Of a stretch of DNA of 64,000 bases, positions 1 to 9,657 are shown piece after piece. Under the pieces are notes generated by a model. The model was not told the DNA's origin and did not search any database. It worked only from the letters and a program-made list of their open reading frames with translations. The stretch spans positions 3,520,001 to 3,584,000 of the forward strand of contig NZ_CP009533.1 of assembly GCF_000761155.1 (NCBI RefSeq), in the 5' to 3' direction. Within the stretch, counting starts at the first letter, position 1, and the number at the start of each line of letters is the position of its first letter. The position numbers were made by a program, and so were the translations under genes. The stretch comes from Pseudomonas rhizosphaerae (GTDB lineage Bacteria; Pseudomonadota; Gammaproteobacteria; Pseudomonadales; Pseudomonadaceae).

Positions 1-217
1 TACTGCAATCGGGTTTTGAGAAAACCCTATAAACTTGGCTCAGCAATCGCAAACTCGAACCCGAAGGATCGAGGTAACTCTTTGATTTCTCGCGGAGTCT
101 TTGTGATGCTGATAATCTTGTTGACTAACAGTCTTAACTCACAAGCACCCACACGAATTGCTTGATTCAATTGTTAAAGAGCGGTGGGTTGATTCTTTCG
201 TCTCAACCGAGGCGCGC
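1..217 (-). other. 16S rRNA operon leader (5' external transcribed spacer)
   Basis: Read on the minus strand, this stretch is the transcribed leader of a ribosomal RNA operon; the 16S gene should begin a few bases beyond position 1. It contains a boxA antitermination element, a CAAGCA/TGCTTG hairpin (142-147 with 159-164) next to it, and a GGGTTTT/AAAACCC hairpin at 11-27. The wording closely matches the leader that I recall in front of Pseudomonas 16S genes. No protein gene is credible here: the short frames across it have no ribosome-binding sites and cross the promoters. Confidence 0.88.
171..182 (-). promoter_or_regulatory. boxA antitermination site of the rRNA leader
   Basis: The minus strand reads GCTCTTTAACAA, the canonical NusB/NusE-binding boxA core of bacterial rRNA leaders. 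It lies about 36 nt downstream of the most proximal promoter's -10 box. Confidence 0.9.
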
Positions 218-245
218 ATTCTACGCCAGCCTCACATCCTGTCAA
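218..245 (-). promoter_or_regulatory. rRNA promoter, proximal (sigma-70)
   Basis: On the minus strand, -35 TTGACA (240-245) and -10 TAGAAT (218-223) are 16 bp apart, followed by a GC-rich GCGCGCC discriminator typical of stringently controlled rRNA promoters. Confidence 0.85.
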
Positions 246-328
246 GCGTTTATTTCGAAGTGTTTTTCCAGAAACCTGAACAACTTCAAACACTTGACTC
301 GCTTCGATCACTCGTCAGCGGGAGGCGA

Positions 329-356
329 ATTCTACAGCGTTTCAAACCGCTGTCAA
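329..356 (-). promoter_or_regulatory. rRNA promoter, middle (sigma-70)
   Basis: On the minus strand, -35 TTGACA (351-356) and -10 TAGAAT (329-334) are 16 bp apart. It has the same architecture as the proximal promoter, about 110 bp upstream of it. Confidence 0.75.
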
Positions 357-472
357 CCACCTTTTCTCACCGCTTCCGACCTACAAGACCGAAGCACTTC
401 TTCACTGCCTGAACGACTAACTCATTGATTAACAAAGCGTTTATCGTTTCGGCTGCGCCGGAAGTGGGGCGA

Positions 473-500
473 ATTATAGACACTGGAAATCTGCCGTCAA
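473..500 (-). promoter_or_regulatory. rRNA promoter, distal (sigma-70)
   Basis: On the minus strand, -35 TTGACG (495-500) and a perfect -10 TATAAT (473-478) are 16 bp apart, followed by a GCCCC discriminator. It is the strongest -10 of the three tandem promoters. Confidence 0.78.
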
Positions 501-536
501 CCCCCAATTCAAAAAACCGTCACAAACTTGTCTCCG

Positions 537-560
537 CCGTTCTTCTATATAGAAGAACGG
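537..560 (-). terminator. Perfect 24-bp palindrome after the CaiB gene
   Basis: A perfect palindrome with half-site CCGTTCTTCTAT abuts the stop codon of the CaiB-family gene. It has no adjacent T-run (a run of six T lies about 20 nt further along the minus strand), so it is an atypical terminator or a transcript-end hairpin separating this gene from the rRNA promoters. Confidence 0.5.
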
Positions 561-1781
561 CTACACCACGCCTGCGGCGTGGAGTTGGTTATAGGTGCGC
601 GCGTCCATATTCAGCAGTTGCTCCAGCACTTCCTGGGTATGCTCGCCTAGCAGAGGGGGTGCATGTCGGTACTCCACAGGGCTGGCACTCAGCCGTAGTG
701 GGCTGGCAACCATGGGAACGGTTCCGGCCAAAGGATGCTCCATGTGCAAGGCAAGCCCCCTGGCGAGCACCTGGGGATCGGCGAATACCTGAGACAAGTC
801 GTTTATCGGACCACAGGGCACACCGACCCCTTCGAGCTCGGTCACCCACTGCTGGGTGGTCTTGAACACCGTTGCCTGCCGGATCAAAGGAATCAGTTGC
901 GCGCGGTTGGCGACCCGCTGCCGATTGGAGACGAAGCGGGGGTCGGTGGCCCACTCGGCATGGCCGGCCACTTGGGCGAACTTGGCGAACTGGCTATCGT
1001 TGCCCACCGTCAGGATGAAGTCGCCGTCGGCTGTAGGAAAGTCCTGATAGGGCACGATGTTTGGATGGGCATTGCCCAAGCGTCCAGGCGCTACACCTGT
1101 AGTGAGGTAATTCATGGCCTGATTGGCCAGGCAGGCCACTTGGACGTCCAGCAGCGCCATGTCGATTTGTTGCCCACCGCCGCCTTCATCGCGATGCGCC
1201 AAGGCGGCCAACACGGCAACAGTGGAATACAGACCAGTAAGAATGTCGGTCAGGGCGACACCGACCTTGGCGGGCCCGGCACCCTGCTCGCCATCGGCCT
1301 TGCCCGTGAGGCTCATCAGGCCGCCCATGCCTTGCACCATGAAGTCGTACCCCGGGCGGGTCGCATAGGGGCCGGTCTGGCCGAACCCGGTGATCGAGCA
1401 GTAGATCAGTTGCGGATTCACGGCACTGAGTGATGCATAGTCCAGACCATAGGCGGCCAGACCGCCGACCTTGAAGTTCTCGATGAGAATGTCGCTGCCT
1501 GCGGCCAGCTCGCGAATCAGCTGTTGCCCCTCGGGCCGGGTGAAGTCGATGGTGACCGAGCGCTTGTTGCGATTGGCCGCCAGGTAATAGGCGGCCTCAC
1601 CGGTGCTGTTGCCTACCTGGTCGGCGAGAAACGGGGGACCCCAGGCCCGGGTGTCGTCACCCCGGCCTGGACGCTCGACCTTGATGACCTCGGCGCCGAG
1701 GTCGGCGAGAATCTGGCCCGCCCATGGCCCGGCGAGTACTCGCGACAGATCGAGTACTCGAAGATGAGAAAGTGCACCCAT
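561..1781 (-). CDS. CaiB/BaiF family (family III) CoA-transferase
   Basis: A 406-residue protein that would transfer coenzyme A between carboxylic acids. The N-terminus (LRVLDLSRVLAGPWAGQ) and the internal GVALTDILTGLYS segment, whose Asp is the expected CoA-ester nucleophile of family III enzymes, identify it. A GTG lies two codons upstream, but AGGAGG at 1787-1792 sits 5 nt before the ATG at 1781, which decides the start. It lies 12 bp downstream of gcdH on the same strand, so it is probably co-transcribed and may activate glutarate as glutaryl-CoA; that substrate is inferred from context. About 400 residues is normal for the family. Confidence 0.9.
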   Translation of the reverse strand: MGALSHLRVLDLSRVLAGPWAGQILADLGAEVIKVERPGRGDDTRAWGPPFLADQVGNSTGEAAYYLAANRNKRSVTIDFTRPEGQQLIRELAAGSDILIENFKVGGLAAYGLDYASLSAVNPQLIYCSITGFGQTGPYATRPGYDFMVQGMGGLMSLTGKADGEQGAGPAKVGVALTDILTGLYSTVAVLAALAHRDEGGGGQQIDMALLDVQVACLANQAMNYLTTGVAPGRLGNAHPNIVPYQDFPTADGDFILTVGNDSQFAKFAQVAGHAEWATDPRFVSNRQRVANRAQLIPLIRQATVFKTTQQWVTELEGVGVPCGPINDLSQVFADPQVLARGLALHMEHPLAGTVPMVASPLRLSASPVEYRHAPPLLGEHTQEVLEQLLNMDARTYNQLHAAGVV

Positions 1782-1793
1782 GACCACCTCCTA

Positions 1794-2966
1794 TCAATAG
1801 AAGGCTTGCAAGCCGGTTTGCGCACGACCCAGGATCAAGGCGTGCACGTCGTGAGTGCCCTCGTAGGTATTGACCACCTCGAGGTTGACCAGGTGGCGAG
1901 CGATGCCGAATTCATCGGAGATGCCGTTGCCGCCGAGCATGTCTCTGGCCATGCGTGCGATATCCAGGGATTTGCCGCACGAATTGCGCTTCATGATCGA
2001 GGTGATCTCCACCGCCGCTGTGCCTTCATCCTTCATACGGCCCAGGCGCAGGCAGCCTTGCAGGGCGAGGGTGATTTCGGTCTGCATGTCGGCCAGCTTT
2101 TTCTGAATGAGCTGATTGGCGGCAAGAGGGCGGCCGAATTGTTGGCGATCCAGGGTGTACTGCCTAGCGGTGTGCCAGCAGAACTCCGCTGCACCCAGCG
2201 CACCCCACGAGATGCCGTAACGCGCCGAGTTCAGACAGGTGAACGGCCCCTTCAGACCACGCACGTCGGGAAACATGTTTTCCTCCGGGACGAACACGTT
2301 GTCCATGACGATTTCACCGGTGATGGAAGCGCGCAGGCCGACCTTGCCGTGGATCGCGGGCGCGCTGAGGCCGGCCCAGCCTTTTTCCAGAATGAAGCCG
2401 CGGATGTCACCGGCGTCGTCCTTGGCCCACACCACGAACACGTCGGCAATCGGGCTGTTGGTGATCCACATCTTGCTGCCGCTCATGCGGTAGCCGCCGT
2501 CGACCTTGCGCGCCCGTGTAACCATGGCGCCCGGGTCGGAGCCATGGTCGGGCTCGGTCAGGCCGAAGCAGCCGATCCACTCGCCGCTGGCCAGTTTGGG
2601 CAGGTATTTCTGCTTTTGCGCCTGGGTACCGAATTCGTTGATAGGAACCATGACCAGCGAAGACTGCACGCTCATCATCGAGCGGTAGCCGGAATCCACC
2701 CGCTCGACCTCGCGAGCAATCAGGCCGTAGCACACGTAGTTGAGGCCGCTGCCGCCGAACTCTTCTGGAATCGTCGCACCCAGCAGACCCATCTCGCCCA
2801 TTTCGCGAAAGATGGCAGGGTCGGTGGTTTCATGACGAAAGGCTTCCAGGACGCGAGGCATGAGCTTGCCCTGAGCGTATTGCTGCGCGCTGTCGCGCAC
2901 CATGCGCTCTTCCTGCGTGAGTTGTTGGTCCAGAAGCAGCGGGTCGATCCAGTTGAAGCTTGCCAT
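1794..2966 (-). CDS. gcdH: Glutaryl-CoA dehydrogenase (FAD-dependent)
   Basis: A 390-residue acyl-CoA dehydrogenase that oxidises and decarboxylates glutaryl-CoA to crotonyl-CoA in lysine and glutarate catabolism. Acyl-CoA dehydrogenase N-terminal, middle and C-terminal domains follow one another. The [12 protein letters not shown] segment (FAD/substrate loop) and the C-terminal [15 protein letters not shown] motif with its catalytic Glu are characteristic of glutaryl-CoA dehydrogenases. The frame is open about 68 codons further upstream, but MASFNWIDP is the family start and GAGGACGG precedes it. It is the first gene of a two-gene operon with the CoA-transferase and is divergent from a LysR regulator across 149 bp. 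Confidence 0.95.
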   Translation of the reverse strand: MASFNWIDPLLLDQQLTQEERMVRDSAQQYAQGKLMPRVLEAFRHETTDPAIFREMGEMGLLGATIPEEFGGSGLNYVCYGLIAREVERVDSGYRSMMSVQSSLVMVPINEFGTQAQKQKYLPKLASGEWIGCFGLTEPDHGSDPGAMVTRARKVDGGYRMSGSKMWITNSPIADVFVVWAKDDAGDIRGFILEKGWAGLSAPAIHGKVGLRASITGEIVMDNVFVPEENMFPDVRGLKGPFTCLNSARYGISWGALGAAEFCWHTARQYTLDRQQFGRPLAANQLIQKKLADMQTEITLALQGCLRLGRMKDEGTAAVEITSIMKRNSCGKSLDIARMARDMLGGNGISDEFGIARHLVNLEVVNTYEGTHDVHALILGRAQTGLQAFY

Positions 2967-3115
2967 GTGTCCGTCCTCGTGAAATCGATATGACCGCAGA
3001 CTAGGCCGCCGCGGCTCGGCAGACAAAGCAGGATTACGCATGGGCTTGTGATAATTTCTCACTTCGTAAGCGCTCGGTTTAACGCGACACTGGGACTTGA
3101 GTGAGGAACAGCCAC

Positions 3116-4039
3116 ATGCGTAGACGAATACCCAGCACAGCCGCATTGATCTGCTTCGAGGCGGCAGCACGTCACGAGAGCTTCACCAAGGCTTCTACGG
3201 AGCTGTTCCTGACACAAGGCGCGGTGTGTCGACAGATCGCCAACCTCGAGGCGTTTCTCGATGTGCGTCTGTTCCGACGTTCCAAACGTGGCGTGAAACT
3301 GACCGAGGCAGGGCTCTCCTATAGTCGTCGAGTAGCCGCGCAACTCGATGCGGTCGAGCGCGAGACGTTGGCGGTGATGGGGCAACAGGGTGCCAGCACA
3401 TTGGAGCTGGCCGTGGTGCCGACTTTCGGCACCCAATGGTTGCTGCCACGGCTCAAGGACTTCCAACGGCATAACCCGCAGATCACTGTCAATTTGACCA
3501 ACCGCACACGACCCTTCCTGTTTGCCGACACCGATTTCGATGCGGCGATTTACTTCGGTGACGGCGACTGGCCAGGCACACAGACCAGCAGGCTGATGGG
3601 GGAGCATCCCGTGCCGGTGTGCAGTCCCGTGCTTCTGGAGGGGGAGCGTGTGCTGACGCCTGCGCGTATTGCCGAGTTGGCGCTGCTGCAGCAGAGCACA
3701 CGGCCCTATGCATGGCGGCAGTGGTTCGCCAGTCTGGATATGAATGTACCTCGCGATCTTGGCGGTCCTCGCTATGAACTGTTCTCCATGCTGGCCCAAG
3801 CCGCAGTGCATGAAATGGGGCTCGCGCTGATTCCGCCATTTCTGATCCAGCGCGAGTTGCGCGAGGGCAGCCTGGTCGTTGCCAACGCGCATGAGCTGAT
3901 CAGCTCCAAGGCCTACTACCTTGCCGTTCCAGAACGGCATCGCGAGCTTGGCGCATTGCGGATTTTTCAGGACTGGCTGATGCAACAGGCGCATGAGTAC
4001 CACGACCTCACAGGCCTCGCCCTGGCCAAAGTCACGTAG
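3116..4039 (+). CDS. LysR-type regulator divergent from gcdH
   Basis: A 307-residue LysR-family activator. The N-terminal winged helix-turn-helix ([20 protein letters not shown], then [12 protein letters not shown]) is followed by a periplasmic-binding-like effector domain in the GcvA-like subgroup. A GTG at 3101 is in frame, but GAGGA at 3103-3107 is correctly spaced for the ATG at 3116. By position it is the GcdR-type regulator of gcdH and the CoA-transferase, probably responding to glutarate or a related acid; the effector is inferred from context only. Confidence 0.88.
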   Translation: MRRRIPSTAALICFEAAARHESFTKASTELFLTQGAVCRQIANLEAFLDVRLFRRSKRGVKLTEAGLSYSRRVAAQLDAVERETLAVMGQQGASTLELAVVPTFGTQWLLPRLKDFQRHNPQITVNLTNRTRPFLFADTDFDAAIYFGDGDWPGTQTSRLMGEHPVPVCSPVLLEGERVLTPARIAELALLQQSTRPYAWRQWFASLDMNVPRDLGGPRYELFSMLAQAAVHEMGLALIPPFLIQRELREGSLVVANAHELISSKAYYLAVPERHRELGALRIFQDWLMQQAHEYHDLTGLALAKVT

Positions 4040-4447
4040 TGATGTTGTTTAAAACCCTACATATATACGTTTTTGGCGCGTTTATGACAGCAGGCGGCAC
4101 TCCGGTTATTTTCAGCGCCAAGCACCGTATTGCCTGACTATGGCGTGTTTTTGACGCTTCTGGGGCTATGGCTCACAAATATTTCGCAAAATATTTCACT
4201 GCAGCCCGTGACCGCTCAAACGCCCGTCCTAGAAGGCCAGGAGCCCTGGCGCTGTGACATTCGGTCACAGCGTGACTTGTAGTGCTTTGCGTGTATCGCT
4301 CCACAACCTGTTGATGCCACTCGTCGGGGCCTGCAAAATGCTGCGGCCCGCCGGTTTCAGGCGGTATCGTGCTGATGGGCCATCGCAAGATGAGCCATAG
4401 CCAGTGCTCGGGTACGACCAGGAAGAAGATCCAGCAGGAGATATAAC
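4040..4447. promoter_or_regulatory. Intergenic region upstream of pntAA
   Basis: A 408-bp gap without a credible gene. It holds two AAATATTT copies 12 bp apart (4177-4184, 4189-4196) and an inverted repeat CTGTGAC/GTCACAG (4252-4258, 4264-4270) that resembles a CRP/Vfr site but has a 7-bp instead of 6-bp centre. A purine-rich CAGGAG near 4434 serves pntAA. No clear -35/-10 pair was assigned. Confidence 0.45.
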
Positions 4448-5569
4448 GTGCACATTGGTGTTCCTCTCGAAATGCAGCAGGGCGAGACACGTGTAGCCGC
4501 TACCCCGGAAACCATCAAGAAGCTGGTCGCTCAAGGCCATGCGGTCACGGTGGAAAGTGGTGCGGGCGTACGCGCGAGTGTGACCGACAGCGCTTATCAG
4601 GCGGTCGGCGCGACTATTGGCAGCGCGGCTCAGGTGTTTGCCACTCAGCTGGTGCTCAAGGTCAACGCCCCCAGTGACGAGGAGCTGTCGCAGATGAGCG
4701 CCGGTACGGTGCTGCTGGGCATGCTCAATCCGTTCAACAACGAATTGATCGCCAAGATGGCCGAGCGCGGGATCAGTGCCTTCGCCCTTGAGGCGGCGCC
4801 TCGCACCTCGCGTGCGCAGAGCCTGGACGTGCTGTCGTCGCAAGCCAACATCGCCGGCTACAAGTCGGTGTTGCTGGCAGCCCATCACTATCCGCGCTTC
4901 ATGCCGATGCTGATGACCGCAGCTGGCACCGTGAAGGCAGCCCGCGTGCTGATTCTGGGTGCTGGCGTGGCGGGCCTGCAGGCCATTGCCACGGCCAAGC
5001 GCCTGGGCGCAGTGATCGAAGCCTCGGACGTGCGTCCGGCGGTCAAGGAGCAGATCGAATCGCTGGGTGCGAAGTTTCTTGATGTGCCGTACGAAACCGA
5101 CGAGGAGCGCGAATGCGCCGTAGGCACTGGCGGTTATGCCCGGCCCATGCCTGCTAGCTGGATGCAGCGTCAGGCGCAGGCGGTTCACGAACGTGCCAAG
5201 CAGGCTGACATCGTCATCACCACCGCGCTGATTCCGGGGCGCAAGGCACCTACATTGCTCAGTGCCGAAACGGTGGCACAGATGAAGCCTGGCTCGGTGG
5301 TGATCGACCTCGCAGCCCTGCAGGGCGGTAACTGTCCGTTGACCGTGGCCGATCAGGTAGTGGTGCACAACGGCGTGACCATTGTGGGTCCGACCAATCT
5401 GCCGGCGCAGGTGGGCGCCGACGCCTCTGCGCTGTATGCCCGCAACCTGCTCGATTTCATGAAGCTGCTGTTCGACAAGGAAGGGCAGTTCACCATCAAC
5501 CTGGACGACGACATCGTCGCCGCGTGCCTGATGTGCCGCGATGGCCAGATCGTGCGCAAGAACGGCTGA
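4448..5569 (+). CDS. pntAA: NAD(P) transhydrogenase subunit alpha part 1 (domain I)
   Basis: A 373-residue soluble NAD(H)-binding domain I of the proton-translocating transhydrogenase, which uses the proton motive force to move hydride from NADH to NADP+. The nucleotide fold motif GAGVAG is at 171-176, and the [11 protein letters not shown] segment (from 122) supplies the conserved Arg and Gln of the hydride-transfer site. There are no membrane segments, as expected where the alpha subunit is split into AA and AB (the Rhodospirillum-type arrangement). The start is GTG at 4448. pntAB follows after 11 bp and pntB overlaps pntAB, forming one operon. Confidence 0.95.
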   Translation: MHIGVPLEMQQGETRVAATPETIKKLVAQGHAVTVESGAGVRASVTDSAYQAVGATIGSAAQVFATQLVLKVNAPSDEELSQMSAGTVLLGMLNPFNNELIAKMAERGISAFALEAAPRTSRAQSLDVLSSQANIAGYKSVLLAAHHYPRFMPMLMTAAGTVKAARVLILGAGVAGLQAIATAKRLGAVIEASDVRPAVKEQIESLGAKFLDVPYETDEERECAVGTGGYARPMPASWMQRQAQAVHERAKQADIVITTALIPGRKAPTLLSAETVAQMKPGSVVIDLAALQGGNCPLTVADQVVVHNGVTIVGPTNLPAQVGADASALYARNLLDFMKLLFDKEGQFTINLDDDIVAACLMCRDGQIVRKNG

Positions 5570-5580
5570 GGACTATAGAA

Positions 5581-5907
5581 ATGGAAGACATGCTGATCTC
5601 CCACGGTATCTACAACCTGATCATTTTCGTGCTGGCCATCTATGTCGGCTATCACGTGGTCTGGAACGTGACACCTGCGCTGCATACCCCACTGATGGCC
5701 GTGACCAATGCCATTTCGGCCATTGTCATCGTCGGTGCCATGCTCGCCGCGGCGCTGACCGTGACGCCTCTGGGCAAGACCATGGGCACCCTGGCTGTTG
5801 CACTGGCGGCGGTGAACGTATTCGGCGGGTTCCTGGTGACCCGGCGGATGCTGGAGATGTTCAAGAAGAAAGCCCCGAAAGTGAAGGATGAGGCGTCCAA
5901 ACAATGA
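5581..5907 (+). CDS. pntAB: NAD(P) transhydrogenase subunit alpha part 2 (membrane)
   Basis: A 108-residue hydrophobic protein with three predicted membrane helices, forming the first part of the proton-conducting membrane domain II. The start is ATG 5581 ([13 protein letters not shown]), with GAGGA overlapping the pntAA stop about 9 nt upstream. A longer in-frame opening reaches back into pntAA and is not used. Its last codons overlap the pntB start by 4 nt (ATGA), indicating translational coupling. Confidence 0.95.
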   Translation: MEDMLISHGIYNLIIFVLAIYVGYHVVWNVTPALHTPLMAVTNAISAIVIVGAMLAAALTVTPLGKTMGTLAVALAAVNVFGGFLVTRRMLEMFKKKAPKVKDEASKQ

Positions 5908-7337
5908 GCATGAATTTGGTAACGCTTCTTTATCTGGTGGCATCGGTGTGCTTCATACAGGCATTGAAGGGCCTTTCGCACCCGACCACGTCGCGACGCG
6001 GCAATCTATTCGGCATGCTGGGCATGACGCTTGCGGTGCTCACCACCGTCGGCCTGATCTACAAGCTGGGCGCAGAGCTGGCAACCGCCGGTATCGGCTA
6101 TGTGCTGGTCGGCCTGCTGGTCGGTGGTACTGCCGGTTCGATCATGGCCAAGCGTGTCGAGATGACCAAGATGCCGGAGCTGGTGGCCTTCATGCACAGC
6201 ATGATCGGCCTAGCGGCGGTGTTCATCGCCATTGCCGCAGTGGTCGAGCCGCAATCGCTGGGCATCGTCGCGCAACTGGGTGACCCGATCCCGACCGGCA
6301 ACCGCCTGGAGCTGTTCCTGGGCGCGGCCATCGGCGCCATCACTTTTTCCGGCTCGGTGATCGCCTTCGGCAAGCTGTCCGGCAAATACAAGTTCCGCCT
6401 GTTCCAAGGCGCACCCGTGCAGTTCGCCGGGCAGCACAAGCTCAACCTGCTGATCGGTCTGGGCACCTTGCTGTGCGGTCTGATCTTCATGTTCACGGGC
6501 AGCTACGCCGCCTTTGGCCTGATGCTGGCCCTGGCGTTCGTGCTGGGCGTGCTGTTGATCATCCCAATTGGCGGGGCCGACATGCCGGTGGTGGTGTCGA
6601 TGCTCAACAGCTATTCGGGCTGGGCAGCGGCGGGCATCGGTTTTTCGCTGAACAACTCGATGCTGATCATCGCTGGCTCGCTGGTGGGTTCCAGCGGTGC
6701 GATTCTGTCCTACATCATGTGCAAGGCGATGAACCGTTCGTTCTTCAATGTCATCGGCGGTGGCTTCGGCGCCGTTGCGGACGCAGGCCCGGCGGGTGCC
6801 AAGGAAGCACGGCCAGTGAAATCAGGTTCGGCGGACGATGCCACGTTCCTGCTGACCAACGCCGATACCGTGATCATCGTGCCCGGCTATGGCCTGGCCG
6901 TGGCCCGCGCGCAGCATGCGCTCAAGGAGCTGACGGAGAAACTGACCCACGCCGGCGTGACCGTCAAATATGCGATCCATCCGGTGGCCGGACGTATGCC
7001 GGGGCACATGAACGTGCTGTTGGCCGAGGCCGAAGTGCCTTATGACCAGGTTTTCGAAATGGACGACATCAACTCCGAGTTCGGCCAGGCCGACGTGGTG
7101 TTGGTGCTGGGTGCCAACGATGTGGTCAACCCGGCGGCCAAGAACGATCCGAAATCGCCTATTGCCGGTATGCCTATCCTGGAGGCTTTCAAGGCCAAGA
7201 CCATCATCGTCAACAAGCGCTCGATGGCCAGTGGCTACGCCGGCCTGGACAACGAGCTGTTCTACCTGGACAAGACCATGATGGTCTTTGGCGATGCCAA
7301 GAAAGTCATCGAAGACATGGTCAAAGCTGTGGAGTAA
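5904..7337 (+). CDS. pntB: NAD(P) transhydrogenase subunit beta (domains II and III)
   Basis: A 477-residue integral membrane protein. About nine hydrophobic helices fill the first ~290 residues (rest of domain II), followed by the NADP(H)-binding domain III with the motif [13 protein letters not shown] and the late segment [13 protein letters not shown]. The length fits PntB. It starts inside the end of pntAB (ATGA overlap) and a strong intrinsic terminator follows 33 bp after the stop, so pntAA-AB-B is a closed operon. Confidence 0.96.
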   Translation: MSMNLVTLLYLVASVCFIQALKGLSHPTTSRRGNLFGMLGMTLAVLTTVGLIYKLGAELATAGIGYVLVGLLVGGTAGSIMAKRVEMTKMPELVAFMHSMIGLAAVFIAIAAVVEPQSLGIVAQLGDPIPTGNRLELFLGAAIGAITFSGSVIAFGKLSGKYKFRLFQGAPVQFAGQHKLNLLIGLGTLLCGLIFMFTGSYAAFGLMLALAFVLGVLLIIPIGGADMPVVVSMLNSYSGWAAAGIGFSLNNSMLIIAGSLVGSSGAILSYIMCKAMNRSFFNVIGGGFGAVADAGPAGAKEARPVKSGSADDATFLLTNADTVIIVPGYGLAVARAQHALKELTEKLTHAGVTVKYAIHPVAGRMPGHMNVLLAEAEVPYDQVFEMDDINSEFGQADVVLVLGANDVVNPAAKNDPKSPIAGMPILEAFKAKTIIVNKRSMASGYAGLDNELFYLDKTMMVFGDAKKVIEDMVKAVE

Positions 7338-7370
7338 AAGCCGCGCCAAGCGCTGCGCTGTAAACTGCAA

Positions 7371-7394
7371 ACCCCGCTCATGGCGGGGTTTTTT
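7371..7394 (+). terminator. Rho-independent terminator of the pnt operon
   Basis: CCCCGC (7372-7377) pairs with GCGGGG (7383-7388) across a 5-nt loop and is followed directly by six T residues. Confidence 0.9.
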
Positions 7395-7525
7395 GCATCT
7401 ACTGTAAAAGTGTTTTGCGAGAAAAGGCCCGGAATAGAGCGGTTGATGCGACTTTGGTCGCAGGACGCGACTGCCCGCATTCACTAGACTGCGCAGCACG
7501 CGTTTCGCTTCTCGGGATAATGAAC

Positions 7526-9019
7526 ATGTACGCTGACCGTATTCGCCTGGCTTCTTTGCAGGACAAGATAATGAGCGCCGCCCAAGCGGCTGAACTGATC
7601 GAAGATGGCATGACCGTGGGCATGAGTGGCTTCACCCGCGCCGGGGAGGCCAAGGCCGTTCCCCAGGCGCTGGCGGAACGCGCGCTGCGCACACCGCTCA
7701 AGATCAGCCTGATGACTGGCGCAAGCCTGGGCAATGACCTGGACAAGCAGTTGACCGAAGCCGGCGTGCTGGCTCGGCGCATGCCATTCCAGGTCGACAG
7801 CACCTTGCGCAAGGCCATCAATGCCGGCTCGGTGATGTTCATCGACCAGCATCTGTCCGATACCGTGGAACAGCTGCGCAACCGCCAGATCAAGGCCGTC
7901 GACCTGGCCGTCATCGAATGCGTCGCCATTACCGAGGAAGGGCATCTGGTGCTCAGTACATCGGTGGGCAACTCGGCAAGTTTCGCGATCCTGGCCGAAC
8001 AGGTGATCGTCGAGATCAACCTGGCGCAGCCATTGGAGCTGGAAGGCCTGCACGACATCTATATTCCCAGCTATCGGCCCACACGCCTGCCGATCCCGGT
8101 GTTGAGCGCCGATACCCGCATCGGTCGCTGCGCGGTACAGATCGACCCGGCGAAGATCAGCGCCATCGTCATCAGCCAGCAGGCCGACTCACCGTCGACT
8201 GTGCTGCCACCGGACGACGATACCCAGGCGATCGCGGGCCATCTGGTGGACTTTTTCAAGAGCGAGGTCGATGCAGGGCGTTTGACCAACAGCCTCATGC
8301 CGTTGCAGGCGGGCATCGGCACCATTGCCAATGCGGTGATGCACGGCCTGCTGGATTCACCGTTCGATAACCTGACGATGTACTCTGAAGTGCTGCAGGA
8401 TTCCACCTTCGACTTGTTCGATGCCGGCAAGCTGGCGTTCGCTTCGGGCAGTTCCATGACCTTGTCGGCACGCAAGCATGCGCAAGTCTTCAGCCACTTC
8501 GAACGCTACAAGTCACGTCTGGTGCTGCGTCCGCAAGAGATTTCAAACCATCCGGAAGTAATCCGGCGCCTCGGCATCATCGGTATCAACACTGCGCTGG
8601 AGTTCGACCTGTACGGCAATGTGAACTCTACCCATGTCGGCGGCACCCGGATGATGAATGGCATCGGCGGGTCTGGCGATTTCGCGCGCAATGCCCACTT
8701 GGCCATCTTCGTTACCAAATCGATTGCCAAGGGCGGGGCGATTTCAAGCGTCGTACCCATGGTCAGCCACGTCGACCATACCGAACACGACGTCGATATC
8801 CTGGTGACCGAGCAGGGCCTGGCGGATCTGCGCGGCCTGGCACCACGGGAGCGGGCGCAGGCGGTCATCGATAACTGTGTTCACCCACAGTATCGCGAAG
8901 CACTCCAATGCTATTTCGATCAGGCGTGCCTGCGTGGCGGGCACACCCCCCATGTTCTGCAAGAAGCACTGCAATGGCACATCAATCTGGAGGAGACCGG
9001 GCGCATGCTGGCGTGCTGA
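7526..9019 (+). CDS. Acetyl-CoA hydrolase / succinyl-CoA:carboxylate CoA-transferase
   Basis: A 497-residue family I CoA-transferase of the Ach1/ScpC/AarC type. MYSEVLQDSTFDLFDAG carries the Glu expected to form the glutamyl-CoA thioester, and GIGGSGDF supplies the glycine-rich oxyanion/CoA loop; HTEHDVDILVTEQGLADLRG is the typical C-terminal signature. The frame opens at 7415; ATG 7526 is preferred (GGGA 8 nt upstream, MYADRIRL start), with ATG 7520 as alternative. It likely interconverts acetyl-, propionyl- and succinyl-CoA. It lies between the pnt terminator and a cluster of ACTGTAC repeats, and is probably monocistronic. Confidence 0.9.
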   Translation: MYADRIRLASLQDKIMSAAQAAELIEDGMTVGMSGFTRAGEAKAVPQALAERALRTPLKISLMTGASLGNDLDKQLTEAGVLARRMPFQVDSTLRKAINAGSVMFIDQHLSDTVEQLRNRQIKAVDLAVIECVAITEEGHLVLSTSVGNSASFAILAEQVIVEINLAQPLELEGLHDIYIPSYRPTRLPIPVLSADTRIGRCAVQIDPAKISAIVISQQADSPSTVLPPDDDTQAIAGHLVDFFKSEVDAGRLTNSLMPLQAGIGTIANAVMHGLLDSPFDNLTMYSEVLQDSTFDLFDAGKLAFASGSSMTLSARKHAQVFSHFERYKSRLVLRPQEISNHPEVIRRLGIIGINTALEFDLYGNVNSTHVGGTRMMNGIGGSGDFARNAHLAIFVTKSIAKGGAISSVVPMVSHVDHTEHDVDILVTEQGLADLRGLAPRERAQAVIDNCVHPQYREALQCYFDQACLRGGHTPHVLQEALQWHINLEETGRMLAC

Positions 9020-9338
9020 AGCGTACAGTTTCGCGGTGTTGCAACACAGTTTGTGCGAACGGGTTCTGCATGAGGTAGCCAAAATTATAAACTGTACTAC
9101 TGTACCGGTTGCTTTGACCGTCAAAGCGCTTGGAGTGGGTGTCCTTCAACCAAAAATGCACTACTTGGGGGCAGACCCGTACAGTTGCCTCATTCGGGAG
9201 CGAGACAGTTGGGTTTGACAGTCAACTGACCGCACACAATACAGGTGAACTGTGCCTACTGTTCTGGACACCAAGCATGGAAAATGGGTACCAGATAAAC
9301 CACTACTCAGCCCCGCCACAAGCGGAAGGATGTACATC
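9020..9338. promoter_or_regulatory. Control region with four ACTGTAC/GTACAGT motifs
   Basis: A 319-bp gap lacking a convincing gene. GTACAGT occurs at 9023-9029, ACTGTAC at 9091-9097 and again 8 bp later at 9099-9105, and GTACAGT at 9179-9185. A perfect -35-like TTGACA at 9215-9220 lies before an A/T-containing stretch near 9238-9243, a weak -10, upstream of the DUF1127 gene. Repeated CTGTAC half-sites resemble operators of MocR/GntR-type regulators; the regulator is not in this window. Confidence 0.5.
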
Positions 9339-9551
9339 ATGGAACGTACCCTCAGTTCCGACCTGTTCCAGGCCAACACTCAAACCACCCAAACTTCGGC
9401 TCCTCTGCGCTTTTTCGCCAACCTGATGCTTTGGCAGCGCCGCATTGCCAGCCGTCATCAACTGGCCCGTCTGGATGCTCGTCTGCTGGCCGATGCCGGT
9501 ATCAGCGAAGCCCAGCGTTGCGAAGAGTTGAGCAAGCCGTTCTGGCGTTGA
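9339..9551 (+). CDS. DUF1127 domain small protein
   Basis: A 70-residue basic protein. The C-terminal half contains the DUF1127 signature (WQRRIASRHQLARLDARLL, then ADAGIS), an arginine-rich motif found in small proteins of proteobacteria that in some species bind RNA or affect phosphate and stress responses. GGAAGGA sits 8 nt before ATG 9339; an ATG three codons earlier would overlap that site. It is monocistronic between the ACTGTAC region and a terminator. Its role in Pseudomonas is not established from the sequence. Confidence 0.85.
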   Translation: MERTLSSDLFQANTQTTQTSAPLRFFANLMLWQRRIASRHQLARLDARLLADAGISEAQRCEELSKPFWR

Positions 9552-9622
9552 TGCAACGCCCTGCTGGTGACAGCGCCTGAAGGCAACGAAGCCTGAAGGT
9601 CGAACCAGCAACTGATTTCAAG

Positions 9623-9657
9623 AAACCCGTCGCGGTCAACGCTGACGGGTTTTTTTT
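9623..9657 (+). terminator. Rho-independent terminator after the DUF1127 gene
   Basis: AACCCGTC (9624-9631) pairs with GACGGGTT (9644-9651), giving an 8-bp stem followed by a run of T to 9657. Confidence 0.88.

Noticed and set aside
162..865. Short plus-strand frames in the rRNA leader/promoter region
   Set aside because: They overlap rRNA promoters and boxA, lack ribosome-binding sites and have no similarity to known proteins.
1524..2993. A 489-codon open frame on the plus strand over the CaiB and gcdH genes
   Set aside because: It crosses the junction of two well-supported minus-strand genes and has no ribosome-binding site or recognisable domain.
3059..4003. A 314-codon minus-strand frame opposite the LysR regulator
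   Set aside because: No family similarity; the LysR helix-turn-helix and effector domain on the plus strand are clear.
4252..4270. A true CRP/Vfr binding site
   Set aside because: The spacing between TGTGA and TCACA is 7, not 6, so I list it only as an inverted repeat.
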